Below, piece by piece: positions 13,059-21,456 of a stretch of 26,841 bases of DNA. The notes below the pieces were generated by a model. That model had not been told where the DNA came from. It saw only the letters and a program-made list of their open reading frames with translations, and did no database searches. Location: the NCBI GenBank assembly GCA_947455285.1, contig CANGOK010000008.1:1-26841 (forward strand), read 5' to 3'. How positions within the stretch are numbered: position 1 is the first letter of the stretch; each line of letters starts with the position of its first letter. This stretch comes from Beijerinckiaceae bacterium (lineage in GTDB: Bacteria; Pseudomonadota; Alphaproteobacteria; Rhizobiales; Beijerinckiaceae). A program made the position numbers and the translations under genes.

Positions 13059-14891
13059 TTGGCTGGCAACGCCCTGGCTCTCGAAGACACCAAGGAAGTT
13101 CTGCTGTTCCTCGCTACGGCGGGCGTTGTCGTGCCCCTATTCCGGCGGCTCAAGGTAAGCCCGGTGATCGGCTTTCTGGGAGCGGGCGTCTTGCTGGGGC
13201 CGCACGGGCTTGGCCGTTTATCGGATGGGTCCTGGCTCAACCTGTTCCAGCTCGAGAATACCGAGCGCATCGCTCAGATCGCCGAATTCGGGGTGGTCTT
13301 CCTGTTGTTCATGATTGGTCTTGAGCTTTCCTATGAACGACTGGCGCGTCTGCGGCGGCTGGTTTTTGGGCTGGGGGCCGCGCAGGTGGCGCTCAGCGCC
13401 CTCGTCATCTGCGAAATCGCGGTGTTGATCTTCGGTCTGCCCCAGGGCGCTGCGCTGGTGGTCGGCGGTGCGCTGGCCCTGTCCTCGACAGCCATCGTCA
13501 TTCCAGTGTTGGCGGAGCGACGGCGTCTTTTGACCACCGCCGGACGCGCGGCCTTCGCGGTGTTGCTGTTTCAGGATCTCATGGTGGCGCCGCTGCTTTT
13601 TGCGGTCTCGATGGCGGGCGTGGGGGGCGGGGGAACGAGCTCGGAGATCGTTTACGCCATCCTGCCGGCGATGGTGGCGCTTGCGGTGCTCGTACTGGGC
13701 GGCAGGCTCCTGTTGCGTCCCCTGTTCCATCAGGTCGCGCTGACGCACTCGACCGAGTTCTTCATGGCGGTCTGCTTGTTCGTCGTGGTCGGCGCAGGCG
13801 TGGCGAGCGCCATGAACGGCCTCTCGATGGCGCTCGGCGCCTTCATCGCCGGGCTGCTTCTGGGCGAAACCGAATATCGCCGCGAGATCGAGGTGACGCT
13901 GGAGCCCTTCAAGGGCCTGCTGCTCGGGCTTTTCTTCGTCTCCATCGGGGCGGAGCTGGATCTCAGCCATATCGCCCGCGCGCCCGGTCTCGTCATTGGG
14001 ATCGCCGCGGGGCTCATTTTGCTCAAGGGCGTGATCCTCTTCGCGCTCGCGCGGGTCGCAGGCCTGCCTGCGCCTGCGGCCGGCGAAATGGCCCTTCTGC
14101 TGGGCCCGGGCGGCGAATTCGCCTTCGTCATGATCACCGCCGCCATCGCAGAACGTCTTGTGCCGGGCGATGTTGGCGCAACCCTCATTCTCGCCGTCAC
14201 TCTGTCCATGGCGGCGATTCCACTCCTCGCTTTTTTAGGCGCCGCAAAGCGCTCAGCAAGCTCGACCCCGCTCGATCCTGATCTCGCCGCCGCGCCGCCG
14301 CCCGAACATCGCAAGGGCCGGGTCATTCTGGTCGGTTATGGTCGCGTGGGGCGCCTGGTTGGACAGATGCTGACGCGCCACAAGCTCGACTTCATCGCGG
14401 TGGATGATGATCCCAAACTCGTGGCCCGCGAACGCCCGCAGGCCCCAAGCCTCTATTGGGGCGATGCGACGAAGCCGGAGTTCTTGAAGGTCTGCGGCCT
14501 TGAGGAGGCCACCGCCCTTGTCGTGACCATCGACCGTGTGCAACAGGCCGAGATTGTGGTTGAGATCGCCCGCAAGGCGCGACGCGATCTGACCATCATC
14601 GCGCGCGCCCGCGACGCCCATCACGCCACACGGCTCTATGCGCTCGGCGCCACAGATGCGATCCCGGAGACCATCGAAGCGAGCCTGCAATTATCCGAGG
14701 CGACGCTGGTCGATATTGGCGTGCCCATGGGGCTTGTCATCGCCTCCATCCACGAGAAGCGCGATGAATTCCGCAAGCAGCTGCAACCCGTGGGCGAGGA
14801 GCATGAGCGCCGGCGCGCCATCCGTCTTTCCACGCGCCTGAAGGACGCCAATCGGCGCCTTGATTCCGAAGATCCGCAGGAGCCGGGTTGA
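13059..14891 (+). CDS. KefB/KefC-type monovalent cation:proton antiporter (CPA2) with RCK/TrkA-N domain
   Basis: This inner-membrane protein of about 610 residues has a CPA2 exchanger domain of some twelve spans (about residues 10-395) and a cytoplasmic NAD-binding RCK domain with GYGRVG (about 426-431), then a charged tail. Exchanger landmarks include SPVIGFLGAGVLLGPHGLG, the FQD motif (171-173) and GPGGEFAFV. Such proteins release potassium in exchange for protons, often during electrophile or osmotic stress. The start is not certain: TTG at 13059 (AGAAGGGA upstream, family-like length) is used, while GTG at 12981 or TTG at 12948 would add 26 or 37 residues. No glutathione-type ancillary gene (kefF/kefG) is adjacent. 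It ends directly against the convergent ABC gene. Confidence 0.92.
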   Translation: MAGNALALEDTKEVLLFLATAGVVVPLFRRLKVSPVIGFLGAGVLLGPHGLGRLSDGSWLNLFQLENTERIAQIAEFGVVFLLFMIGLELSYERLARLRRLVFGLGAAQVALSALVICEIAVLIFGLPQGAALVVGGALALSSTAIVIPVLAERRRLLTTAGRAAFAVLLFQDLMVAPLLFAVSMAGVGGGGTSSEIVYAILPAMVALAVLVLGGRLLLRPLFHQVALTHSTEFFMAVCLFVVVGAGVASAMNGLSMALGAFIAGLLLGETEYRREIEVTLEPFKGLLLGLFFVSIGAELDLSHIARAPGLVIGIAAGLILLKGVILFALARVAGLPAPAAGEMALLLGPGGEFAFVMITAAIAERLVPGDVGATLILAVTLSMAAIPLLAFLGAAKRSASSTPLDPDLAAAPPPEHRKGRVILVGYGRVGRLVGQMLTRHKLDFIAVDDDPKLVARERPQAPSLYWGDATKPEFLKVCGLEEATALVVTIDRVQQAEIVVEIARKARRDLTIIARARDAHHATRLYALGATDAIPETIEASLQLSEATLVDIGVPMGLVIASIHEKRDEFRKQLQPVGEEHERRRAIRLSTRLKDANRRLDSEDPQEPG

Positions 14892-15674
14892 TCACGCCTG
14901 CATGGACGCGACGACTTCCTGCTCGATCAGGGTCCAGATCTCGTCCACGATCCTGAGAAATTCAGGGCTGCGCTTGAGCGACAGGGGACGCGGACGCTCG
15001 AAGGGAATGGCGATATCCGCAGCAACCTTTCCGGGGCGCGAAGAGAACACGAGAACCCGGTCGCCGAGATAAACCGCCTCGTCGATCTGGTGCGTGATGA
15101 AGAGCACGGTCTTTCGCTTCTGCGCCCAGATTTTCAAAAGCTCGCGCTGCATGATCTCGCGCGTCTGCGCATCAAGCGCGGCGAAGGGCTCGTCCATCAG
15201 AAGAACGTCAGGGTCGATGGCCAAAGCGCGGGCGAGGTTGACGCGCTGACGCATGCCGCCCGACAATTCGCTGGGATAATGATTGGCGAAGCCGTTGAGC
15301 CCCACGAGCTGCAGCAGGCTTTCGGCGAGCGGATGAGAGACCGCAGGCTTTATTCCGCGCACTTCGAGCCCGAAAACCACATTGTCGAGCACTGTGCGCC
15401 ACGGCAGCAATGAATCATGCTGGAAGACGAATCCGCGATCGCCGCCGGGGCCTTCGACGCTCTGGCCGTCGATGCGCACTTCGCCTTCCTCGACAGGAAT
15501 GAGCCCGCCGATGGCGCGGATGAAGGTCGTCTTGCCGCAGCCGCTCGCGCCGACGATGCAGACGAATTCGTTCGTCTTGATCTCAAGCGAGATGGAGTCG
15601 AGCACCTTGCGGGGCTCGCCATCGCGAGTGAGGAAATATTTGGATAGGCCGGAGACTTGAAGCTTGGAGGTCAT
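14892..15674 (-). CDS. ABC transporter ATP-binding protein, nitrate/sulfonate/taurine type
   Basis: This 260-residue cytoplasmic ATPase is of the SsuB/TauB/NrtD type. The Walker A motif GASGCGKTT is at 42-50, the Q-loop at Q85, the signature LSGGMRQ at 137-143, Walker B VLLMDEP at 157-163 and the H-loop at H195. The text FQHDSLLPWRTVLDNV is characteristic of this subgroup. It energises uptake of small organic anions or vitamin-like molecules through the permease encoded just upstream. Its ATG shares one base with the permease TGA (TGATG), so translation is coupled. The stop abuts that of the antiporter gene with no spacer. The substrate is not evident, because the binding protein is missing from the locus. 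Confidence 0.95.
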   Translation of the reverse strand: MTSKLQVSGLSKYFLTRDGEPRKVLDSISLEIKTNEFVCIVGASGCGKTTFIRAIGGLIPVEEGEVRIDGQSVEGPGGDRGFVFQHDSLLPWRTVLDNVVFGLEVRGIKPAVSHPLAESLLQLVGLNGFANHYPSELSGGMRQRVNLARALAIDPDVLLMDEPFAALDAQTREIMQRELLKIWAQKRKTVLFITHQIDEAVYLGDRVLVFSSRPGKVAADIAIPFERPRPLSLKRSPEFLRIVDEIWTLIEQEVVASMQA

Positions 15675-16534
15675 CAGTGCGTCTCCTGCACGCTCTTGCG
15701 CCAGGGGGCGAGGCGGTGCTCCAGATATTTGAGCGCCTCCATCAGCAACACACCCATGAGCGAGAAGATGAGCACGCCAAGAAACACGGTGGCGGTGTCG
15801 AAGCTGAGGCCCGCTGCGGTGATGAGATAACCGACGCCCGCACGCGAAGCGAAGAGTTCGCCGACGACGACGCCCGTCAACGCGCGGCCGATGCCCAGCC
15901 GCAGGCCCACGATGACGAAGGGCAGGGCTGCAGGCATCAGGATCTTGGTGAAGATCTGCCCGCGCGTGCAGTTGAAGGCCTTCGCGACTTCGAGCAAATG
16001 CGGATCAGCCGAGCGAATGCCTACGAATGCGTTGAGCAAAATCGGGAACACCGCGATCACGAAGACGATGGCGACCTTGGAGGCGAGGCCGATGCCGAAG
16101 ATCAGCAGGAAGAAGGGCATCAGCGCCACGAGCGGGCTCGAATAGAAGAACGAGACCCAGGGGTCGAGAATGTCCTGCGTGCGGCGGCTCGTCGCCATGA
16201 GGAATCCGAGCGCCACGCCCACCACCGCCGAAAGCAGGAAGCCAAGCGCAAATTCCAGCGCGCTGACGCCAAAATGGCGCATCAATTCGCCATTCATCAG
16301 AAGCTTCCAGCCGACGGCGAGAACCTTCGAGAGCGGCGAGAAAAGAATGGGATTGGTGACGAGGTATTGGCCTGCGAATTCCCATAGCGCAAGGCCGCCG
16401 AGCACCGAGAGAATAGCGCGGCGTCGCGATTGCGAAACAAGCTGCGCCTGCGTTGGCGCTTGCGTCAGTCGTGCGGGAAGGCTTGGTGCTCCCGCTTTTT
16501 GCGTTATGTCGGGCGCGGCGGTCACTTGCGTCAT
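15674..16534 (-). CDS. ABC transporter permease, nitrate/sulfonate/taurine type
   Basis: This 286-residue inner-membrane protein has a hydrophilic N-terminus of about 40 residues and about six spans. The cytoplasmic EAA-type loop is seen in GIGRALTGVVVGELFASRAGVGYLI, near residues 215-240, typical of SsuC/TauC permeases. It would pair as a homodimer with the ATPase encoded just downstream. GGAG stands before the ATG and the gap to the ThDP enzyme gene is only nine bases. No periplasmic substrate-binding protein gene is found in the operon or nearby, which is unusual because such systems normally need one. Confidence 0.94.
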   Translation of the reverse strand: MTQVTAAPDITQKAGAPSLPARLTQAPTQAQLVSQSRRRAILSVLGGLALWEFAGQYLVTNPILFSPLSKVLAVGWKLLMNGELMRHFGVSALEFALGFLLSAVVGVALGFLMATSRRTQDILDPWVSFFYSSPLVALMPFFLLIFGIGLASKVAIVFVIAVFPILLNAFVGIRSADPHLLEVAKAFNCTRGQIFTKILMPAALPFVIVGLRLGIGRALTGVVVGELFASRAGVGYLITAAGLSFDTATVFLGVLIFSLMGVLLMEALKYLEHRLAPWRKSVQETH

Positions 16535-16543
16535 CCTGCGCTC

Positions 16544-18217
16544 CTAACCCTTGGCCTGCGACGCCGCGCGCAGGGCGGTGATGGTGGTGAGCGGCGTGAT
16601 CGCTTCCGGGTCGATCTTCACATGAATGATCGCGGGCTTGCCGGAAGCTGCGGCGCGCTCGAAGGCGGGTGCGAACTGAGCGGTCTCAGTCACGGTCTCC
16701 CCATGCCCGCCGAAGGCCGTCGCATAGGCGGCGAAGTCCGGATTGCGCAGCGCCGTGGCTGACACGCGGCCGGGGTAGTGGCGCTCCTGATGCATGCGGA
16801 TCGTGCCATACATGCCATTGTCGACGATCACGACGATGATCGGCAAATCATATTGCACGGCGGTGGCGAATTCCTGACCGTTCATCAGGAAGCAGCCATC
16901 GCCCGCAAAGCAAACCACCATGCGTTCGGGAAAGACGCGCTTGGCGCCTACGGCTGCGGGCAGGCCATAGCCCATCGAGCCTGACACTGGGGCGATCTGC
17001 GTCGCATATCGGCGATAGCGCATGAAGCGTCCGACCCAGATGGCGTAGTTGCCAGCGCCATTGGCGATGATGGCGTCGTGGGGCAGTCGTTCGCGTAGCC
17101 ACAGCGCCATTTCGCCAAGCTGCACATTCCCGGGCATGTGCGGCGCCACATCCGTCCAGTCATGAAACTGCGCATTGGCCTCACGGGTCTGCGCGCTCCA
17201 TGAGATCACGTTCGGCGGCTGCAGGCTTTCAAGCGCGGCTGCGAAAGCGGTGGGCGTCGCATTGATCCCAAGACGCGGATGATAGACGCGGCCGAGTTCC
17301 TCAGGGTCCGCATGAACATGCACGAGGTTCTGGCGGGGCGTTGGAATTGAAAAGAGCTTGTAGCTTTGCGAGGGGATCTCGGCCATGCGTCCGCCAACGA
17401 GCAGCACGAGGTCGGCGGCTTCGATACGTGCGCGCAGCTTGGGGTTGGGACCGATGGCGAGTTCGCCTGCATAATTGGGATGATCGCCGGGAAACAGCAT
17501 CGCGCGGCGCGAAGAGGTGACGACCGGCAAATCGAAGCGCTCAGTGAAACGCACAAAGGAGCCGGCGGCTTTCTCGCTCCAGCCGCTGCCGCCGAGAATG
17601 GCCACGGGGTTTTTCGCGGCCCAGAGCAGCTTCTGCAACTCCGCCATCTGCGTCTGGCCGGGCCATGTCTGCACGGGTTCGACGCGCGCGGCGTCGCTCA
17701 CGCTGGCGCGCTCCACCAGCATGTCCTCCGGCAGCGCGATCACGACCGGGCCTGGGCGGCCTTGCGTGGCGACGTGGAAGGCGCGCGAAACGATTTCGGG
17801 AATGCGCGCGGGGTCGTCGATCTCCACCACCCATTTGGCGAAGGAGCCGAAGACGGCGCGGTAGTCCATTTCCTGAAATGCGCCGCGACCCTGCGCAGTG
17901 CGCTGCACCTGCCCAACGAACATGATGAGCGGCGTTGAATCATGTTCGGCGATGTGAATGCCGGGCGAGGCGTTGGTTGCGCCGGGCGCGCGCGTCACAA
18001 AGACGACGCCGGGCTTGCCGGTGAGCTTGGCGCTGGCGTCAGCCATCATCGCGGCGCCGCCTTCCTGGCGGCAGACGGTGACATTGATGTTCACGTCATG
18101 GAAGGCGTCGAGCACGGCGAGATAGGATTCGCCGGGAACGCAGAAAACATGACGCACATCCTGGGCCAGCAACTGGTCCACCAGAATCTGCGCGCCCGTG
18201 CGGCTGTTCTCCATCAT
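16544..18217 (-). CDS. Thiamine-diphosphate-dependent enzyme (acetolactate synthase-like superfamily)
   Basis: This 557-residue protein has the three-domain layout of the acetolactate synthase/benzoylformate decarboxylase/oxalyl-CoA decarboxylase superfamily. The N-terminal domain has VFCVPGESYLAVLDAF and the cofactor-activating glutamate in VCRQEGGAAMMAD (E52). The C-terminal domain has GSMGYGLPAAVGA and the ThDP/metal motif from GDG (about 439-441) to DNGMYG (about 466-471). The reaction cannot be assigned: decarboxylation or C-C lyase/ligase chemistry on a 2-oxo acid or acyl-CoA is possible. The ATG at 18217 overlaps the TGA of the CoA-transferase gene (ATGA), so the two proteins are probably made together. 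That pairing favours a CoA-ester substrate, as in oxalate degradation (Frc/Oxc), but the sequence is not a close Oxc match. Confidence 0.9.
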   Translation of the reverse strand: MMENSRTGAQILVDQLLAQDVRHVFCVPGESYLAVLDAFHDVNINVTVCRQEGGAAMMADASAKLTGKPGVVFVTRAPGATNASPGIHIAEHDSTPLIMFVGQVQRTAQGRGAFQEMDYRAVFGSFAKWVVEIDDPARIPEIVSRAFHVATQGRPGPVVIALPEDMLVERASVSDAARVEPVQTWPGQTQMAELQKLLWAAKNPVAILGGSGWSEKAAGSFVRFTERFDLPVVTSSRRAMLFPGDHPNYAGELAIGPNPKLRARIEAADLVLLVGGRMAEIPSQSYKLFSIPTPRQNLVHVHADPEELGRVYHPRLGINATPTAFAAALESLQPPNVISWSAQTREANAQFHDWTDVAPHMPGNVQLGEMALWLRERLPHDAIIANGAGNYAIWVGRFMRYRRYATQIAPVSGSMGYGLPAAVGAKRVFPERMVVCFAGDGCFLMNGQEFATAVQYDLPIIVVIVDNGMYGTIRMHQERHYPGRVSATALRNPDFAAYATAFGGHGETVTETAQFAPAFERAAASGKPAIIHVKIDPEAITPLTTITALRAASQAKG

Positions 18218-19443
18218 GTCCCTGCTCCCCAATTCGGATCGTTCAGAATGTCGTCTGTATGCTGGCCCAGCGCAGGCGCGGGCATGTCGCTGACCACCGG
18301 CGCGCCATCCATGACGATGGCGCCGCGCAGGCCCGGCGTCGACCCCGCCTTCGCGCGCGGATTCTCAATATCGAGGCGCATGCCGCGCCATGTCACCTGC
18401 GGATCGTTGAAAACATCGCCGACGCTGTTGATCGGACCCGCAGGCACGCCCAAAGCATCGAGCATCGGCAGCAATTGCGCGCGCGTGAATTTACGCGTGA
18501 GGTCGTGCAGCAGCGCCGTCAGCGCAGCGCGGTTGCGCACGCGGTCCTTGCTGATGGCGTAGTCCGGATGATTGGCGAGTTCGGGCGCACCCAAGGCCTC
18601 GCAGAGCTTGCGATATTGTCCGTCATTGCCAGAAGCGATGATGATGTCGCCATCAGAGACGGGAAAGACGTCATAGGGAACGATGTTCGGATGGCTGTTG
18701 CCGAGGCGCCTTGGCTCGTTTCCGGTGACGAAATAGTTCAGCGCCTGGTAGCCAAGCACCGCGATCTGCGCATCGAGCAACGCGCAATCGATATAGGCGC
18801 CTTCGCCGATTTCGTGCCGACGCAAGAGGGCGGCCTGAATGGCGTTGGCTGCGTAAAGGCCAGTGTAGATATCGGCGATGGCGATGCCGGATTTCGTCGG
18901 CGGCCCATCGGGCTGGCCGGTGAGATGCATGGCGCCGCCCATGCCCTGCACAAGAAAGTCATAGCCCGCGCGCTGTGCATAGGGCCCATCCTGTCCAAAG
19001 CCCGTGATCGAGCAATAGATCAGGCGCGGATTGAGCTTGCGCAGGGAGGCATGGTCGAGCCCATATTTGGCGAGGCCCCCCACCTTGAAATTCTCGATCA
19101 CCACATCGGCATGGGTCGCCAGCCGTTCGATGAGCGCGCGGCCTTCGGGTGTTTCGAAATCGGCTTCGATGCAACGCTTGCCGCGATTGCAGGCATGGTA
19201 ATAGGCCGCCCCCAGATTCTCGCCGTCATGGCCTTCGATGAAGGGCGGGCCCCAGTGGCGCGTATCATCGCCCGACCCGCGCCGCTCCACCTTGACGACA
19301 TCCGCGCCAAGATCGGCGAGCAGCTGCCCGCACCATGGACCGGCGAGAATGCGGGCGAGCTCCAGAACCTTGAAACTGGCGAGTGGTTTGGGCGAGGTGG
19401 ACAGGCTGCTTCTCCCTGCGTAGCTGCGGCGGCTTGCAGCCAC
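18214..19443 (-). CDS. CaiB/BaiF (family III) CoA-transferase
   Basis: This protein of up to 409 residues moves CoA between carboxylic acids through an aspartyl-CoA anhydride. The catalytic aspartate is D191 in IAIADIYTGLYAANAI. Landmarks include ARILAGPWCGQLLADLGADVVKVE, GDDTRHWGPPF and YCSITGFGQDGPYA, close to the succinyl-CoA:glutarate transferase (GcdG/SUGCT) style; this resemblance is from memory and not proof of substrate. The start is uncertain: GTG at 19443 has no clear ribosome-binding site, while CTG 39 bases later has GGGAG seven bases ahead and would give the shorter start LSTSPKPLASFKVLELA. It is the first gene of the four-gene operon. A glutaryl-CoA dehydrogenase gene lies about 3 kb away, but in a separate unit. 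Confidence 0.93.
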   Translation of the reverse strand: MAASRRSYAGRSSLSTSPKPLASFKVLELARILAGPWCGQLLADLGADVVKVERRGSGDDTRHWGPPFIEGHDGENLGAAYYHACNRGKRCIEADFETPEGRALIERLATHADVVIENFKVGGLAKYGLDHASLRKLNPRLIYCSITGFGQDGPYAQRAGYDFLVQGMGGAMHLTGQPDGPPTKSGIAIADIYTGLYAANAIQAALLRRHEIGEGAYIDCALLDAQIAVLGYQALNYFVTGNEPRRLGNSHPNIVPYDVFPVSDGDIIIASGNDGQYRKLCEALGAPELANHPDYAISKDRVRNRAALTALLHDLTRKFTRAQLLPMLDALGVPAGPINSVGDVFNDPQVTWRGMRLDIENPRAKAGSTPGLRGAIVMDGAPVVSDMPAPALGQHTDDILNDPNWGAGT

Positions 19444-19481
19444 GGGTACAAGGCTGCGCCGCAGGGGGCAAGGGGCGCGCC

Positions 19482-19510
19482 TTGGCCGCAGACATTCCGG
19501 CGCCTATAGA
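19482..19510 (+). promoter_or_regulatory. Candidate sigma-70 promoter for the MFS gene at 19537
   Basis: A -35 box TTGGCC (19482-19487), a 17-base spacer and a -10 box TATAGA (19505-19510) end about 26 bases before the TTG start codon. The spacing is ideal and the -10 match is strong. It lies in the divergent spacer with the CoA-transferase operon. Confidence 0.5.
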
Positions 19511-19536
19511 GGGGCGTCGCATCTCAGGATCACGCC

Positions 19537-20691
19537 TTGTCTCAACCGCGCCAGTTCCGGCTGCTCTCGCTGCATTTCGGGCTCTACCAGTTTTCCTGCG
19601 CCATGGCCGGGGGGTTCGCGGGAGCCTATCTGCTGCGGCAGGGGTTCAGCCTTGCGCAGGCGCTCGCCTCCTTCGCCGCGCTGCTGGCGGTGCGGTTCGT
19701 TTTGCGGTGCCTGTGTCTCGTCGCTGTGCGGCGGATCGGGGTGCGCGGCGCCATGGTCGTTGGCGCGGCCATTCTCGCCACGCAGTTCTGGCCGCTGGCC
19801 CATGCGAGCGATCCACATTGGCTGGCGCTCTGGCTTTTCATCGTGGCCCTCGGAGAATCCTTCTATTGGCCTTGCTATCATGCGGCGATGGCGGTGATCG
19901 GGGTTCCGCGCTCGCGTGGACAAGAACTCGGTCTTCGCAACGCCATCAGCGCCGCGGTTGGCGTCGCGGGGCCGTTGCTCGGCGGATTTCTGCTGCAACG
20001 CTTCGGCCCGATCGTGGATTTCGCCTTGGCCGCAGCCATCACATTCGCCGCCATCCCTCCCTTGCTGATCATGCGTCCGATCGATGCTGGCGAAATCCCG
20101 AGCCTGAGGAAGGCTTTGGGCGCCATTGACCGCCGCAGCCTCGGGGCTTTCGCCTCCGATGGCTTCATGAGCGGTGGGCTGGTGCTGGCCTGGCCTATGG
20201 CGCTCTTTGTGTCGCTCGGTTCGCAATATGAAAGCCTTGGCGTCGCCAACGCTCTTGCGGGGCTCGTTGGGGCTGGCGTCGGCCTCGTGGCCGGGCGCGT
20301 CATCGATGGGGGGCGGCGCGACAGGGCGCTTGTCTGGGCCTCGCTGGCGCTGGTGGCGAGCGTCGCCTTTCGCGCAGGCTCTGGCTGGGCGCCCATCGCC
20401 GCCCAGATCGCCAACGCCACGGGCGCTGCGGTGGTCGGCGTCTATACGACCGTGTTGATGAGCCTGATCTACGACCGCGCCAAGGGTTCGGGCGCGGCCT
20501 ATCGGTTCCATTTCGCCATGGAGGGCGGCTGGGATGCGGGTGCGGCGCTCGGCTGCCTCGCCGCTGCTGCGGCCGCGCTCGCCAGCGGCGTTCCCTCGCT
20601 CGCGACGCTCCCCTCGGCGCTCGGCGTCTGGACCATGTATCTGTGCGTCAGGGAGCGCAAGGCGTCGGCGACCGGAGCCGCCAACGCCTGA
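19537..20691 (+). CDS. Major facilitator superfamily transporter, function unknown
   Basis: This 384-residue inner-membrane protein has about eleven or twelve hydrophobic spans of MFS type. The N-terminus is very short (MSQPRQFRLLSLHFGLYQFS). The inter-domain region carries DRRSLGAFASDGFMSGGLVLAW, and the C-terminal half has ANALAGLVGAGVGLVAGRVIDGGRRDRALVW, a loop resembling the second-half MFS motif. No substrate group was recognised. The start is TTG at 19537, supported by AGGAT eight bases upstream and by the promoter just before it. It diverges from the CoA-transferase operon and converges, four bases apart, on the isochorismatase-fold gene. Confidence 0.86.
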   Translation: MSQPRQFRLLSLHFGLYQFSCAMAGGFAGAYLLRQGFSLAQALASFAALLAVRFVLRCLCLVAVRRIGVRGAMVVGAAILATQFWPLAHASDPHWLALWLFIVALGESFYWPCYHAAMAVIGVPRSRGQELGLRNAISAAVGVAGPLLGGFLLQRFGPIVDFALAAAITFAAIPPLLIMRPIDAGEIPSLRKALGAIDRRSLGAFASDGFMSGGLVLAWPMALFVSLGSQYESLGVANALAGLVGAGVGLVAGRVIDGGRRDRALVWASLALVASVAFRAGSGWAPIAAQIANATGAAVVGVYTTVLMSLIYDRAKGSGAAYRFHFAMEGGWDAGAALGCLAAAAAALASGVPSLATLPSALGVWTMYLCVRERKASATGAANA

Positions 20692-20695
20692 GGTC

Positions 20696-21322
20696 TTAGA
20701 ACCCGATCATGTCGAAGCGGGTCATGGTGGTGTTCGGACCAACGCCCGGGGCATTGGCGAGCGTCCAGGCGGTCACCTGCTCGGCATAGAGCGTCTCAGC
20801 GGACGAGCCGTCCACGGGCACGATCACCTTGTAGTTGAGGAAGGCAGCTTCGCTGGCGGTGTAAAGCACCGCGCCCTGAGCCGTGGTGCCGACCACGATC
20901 AGCGTGGTGACGCCTTTGTCCTTCAGGATCTTGTCGAGATCCGTGCGGATGAACTTGTTGGCGACGGAGGAGACGATCGGTTCGCCCTCCTTGGGAGCCG
21001 CCTGCGGGGCGATGTCGGCTGGGGTCGCGACGGCGACGATGCTGTGCACGACCGGCATGCCATGGGCGCGCGCTTCGGCGAGGAACTTCTCCACCTTGGG
21101 CAGGGAGGCGAGGCAGCGGGGGCGACGTTCGGCGTTGCAGGTCTGCTTGACGAGGTCCAGCACCAGAAAGGCGGTGGTTTTTGGATCGACCTTTACGGAT
21201 TTCAGCTCGATGGGAGCCGGTGGTTGGGCTTTCGCCCACTCGTCAACGATAGTCTGCGCGGAGACTGGCGCAGCCCACAGGGCTGCCGCCGCAGCCAATC
21301 CTGTTGCGAATGTCCTGAACAT
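20696..21322 (-). CDS. Secreted isochorismatase-fold protein lacking the catalytic cysteine
   Basis: This 208-residue protein starts with a signal peptide (MFRTFATGLAAAAALWAAPVSA, cut likely after residue 22), so it is periplasmic or exported. The rest has the cysteine hydrolase/isochorismatase fold: the aspartate in FLVLDLVKQ (D56) and the lysine in VANKFIRTDLD (K123) are present. The cysteine of the usual TTDVCVLST segment is replaced; here it reads VGTTAQGAVLYTASEA, with alanine (A151) at the aligned position. Two other cysteines (C62, C70) lie elsewhere and might form a disulfide. Canonical amidase activity is therefore doubtful. A second ATG three bases after the first is preferred because AGGAGG lies five bases before it. 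The alpha/beta hydrolase gene diverges from it. Confidence 0.87.
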   Translation of the reverse strand: MFRTFATGLAAAAALWAAPVSAQTIVDEWAKAQPPAPIELKSVKVDPKTTAFLVLDLVKQTCNAERRPRCLASLPKVEKFLAEARAHGMPVVHSIVAVATPADIAPQAAPKEGEPIVSSVANKFIRTDLDKILKDKGVTTLIVVGTTAQGAVLYTASEAAFLNYKVIVPVDGSSAETLYAEQVTAWTLANAPGVGPNTTMTRFDMIGF

Positions 21323-21456
21323 CATTTCCTCCTGTTTCCCTTTTGATCACTGGCGCAAGGGTCGCGCATTCCTGTTTCCCCCGCAAGCCCATTGATCGCT
21401 AGGCCCGTTGCGGGCAAGCTGCGACAGGGCCGCAGAGCCTTCCGGGAGTAAACGCC

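Noticed and set aside
18259..19509. Long plus-strand frame (416 residues) opposite the CoA-transferase gene
   Set aside because: It is a shadow of a clearly recognised CaiB/BaiF gene, without motifs or a ribosome-binding site.
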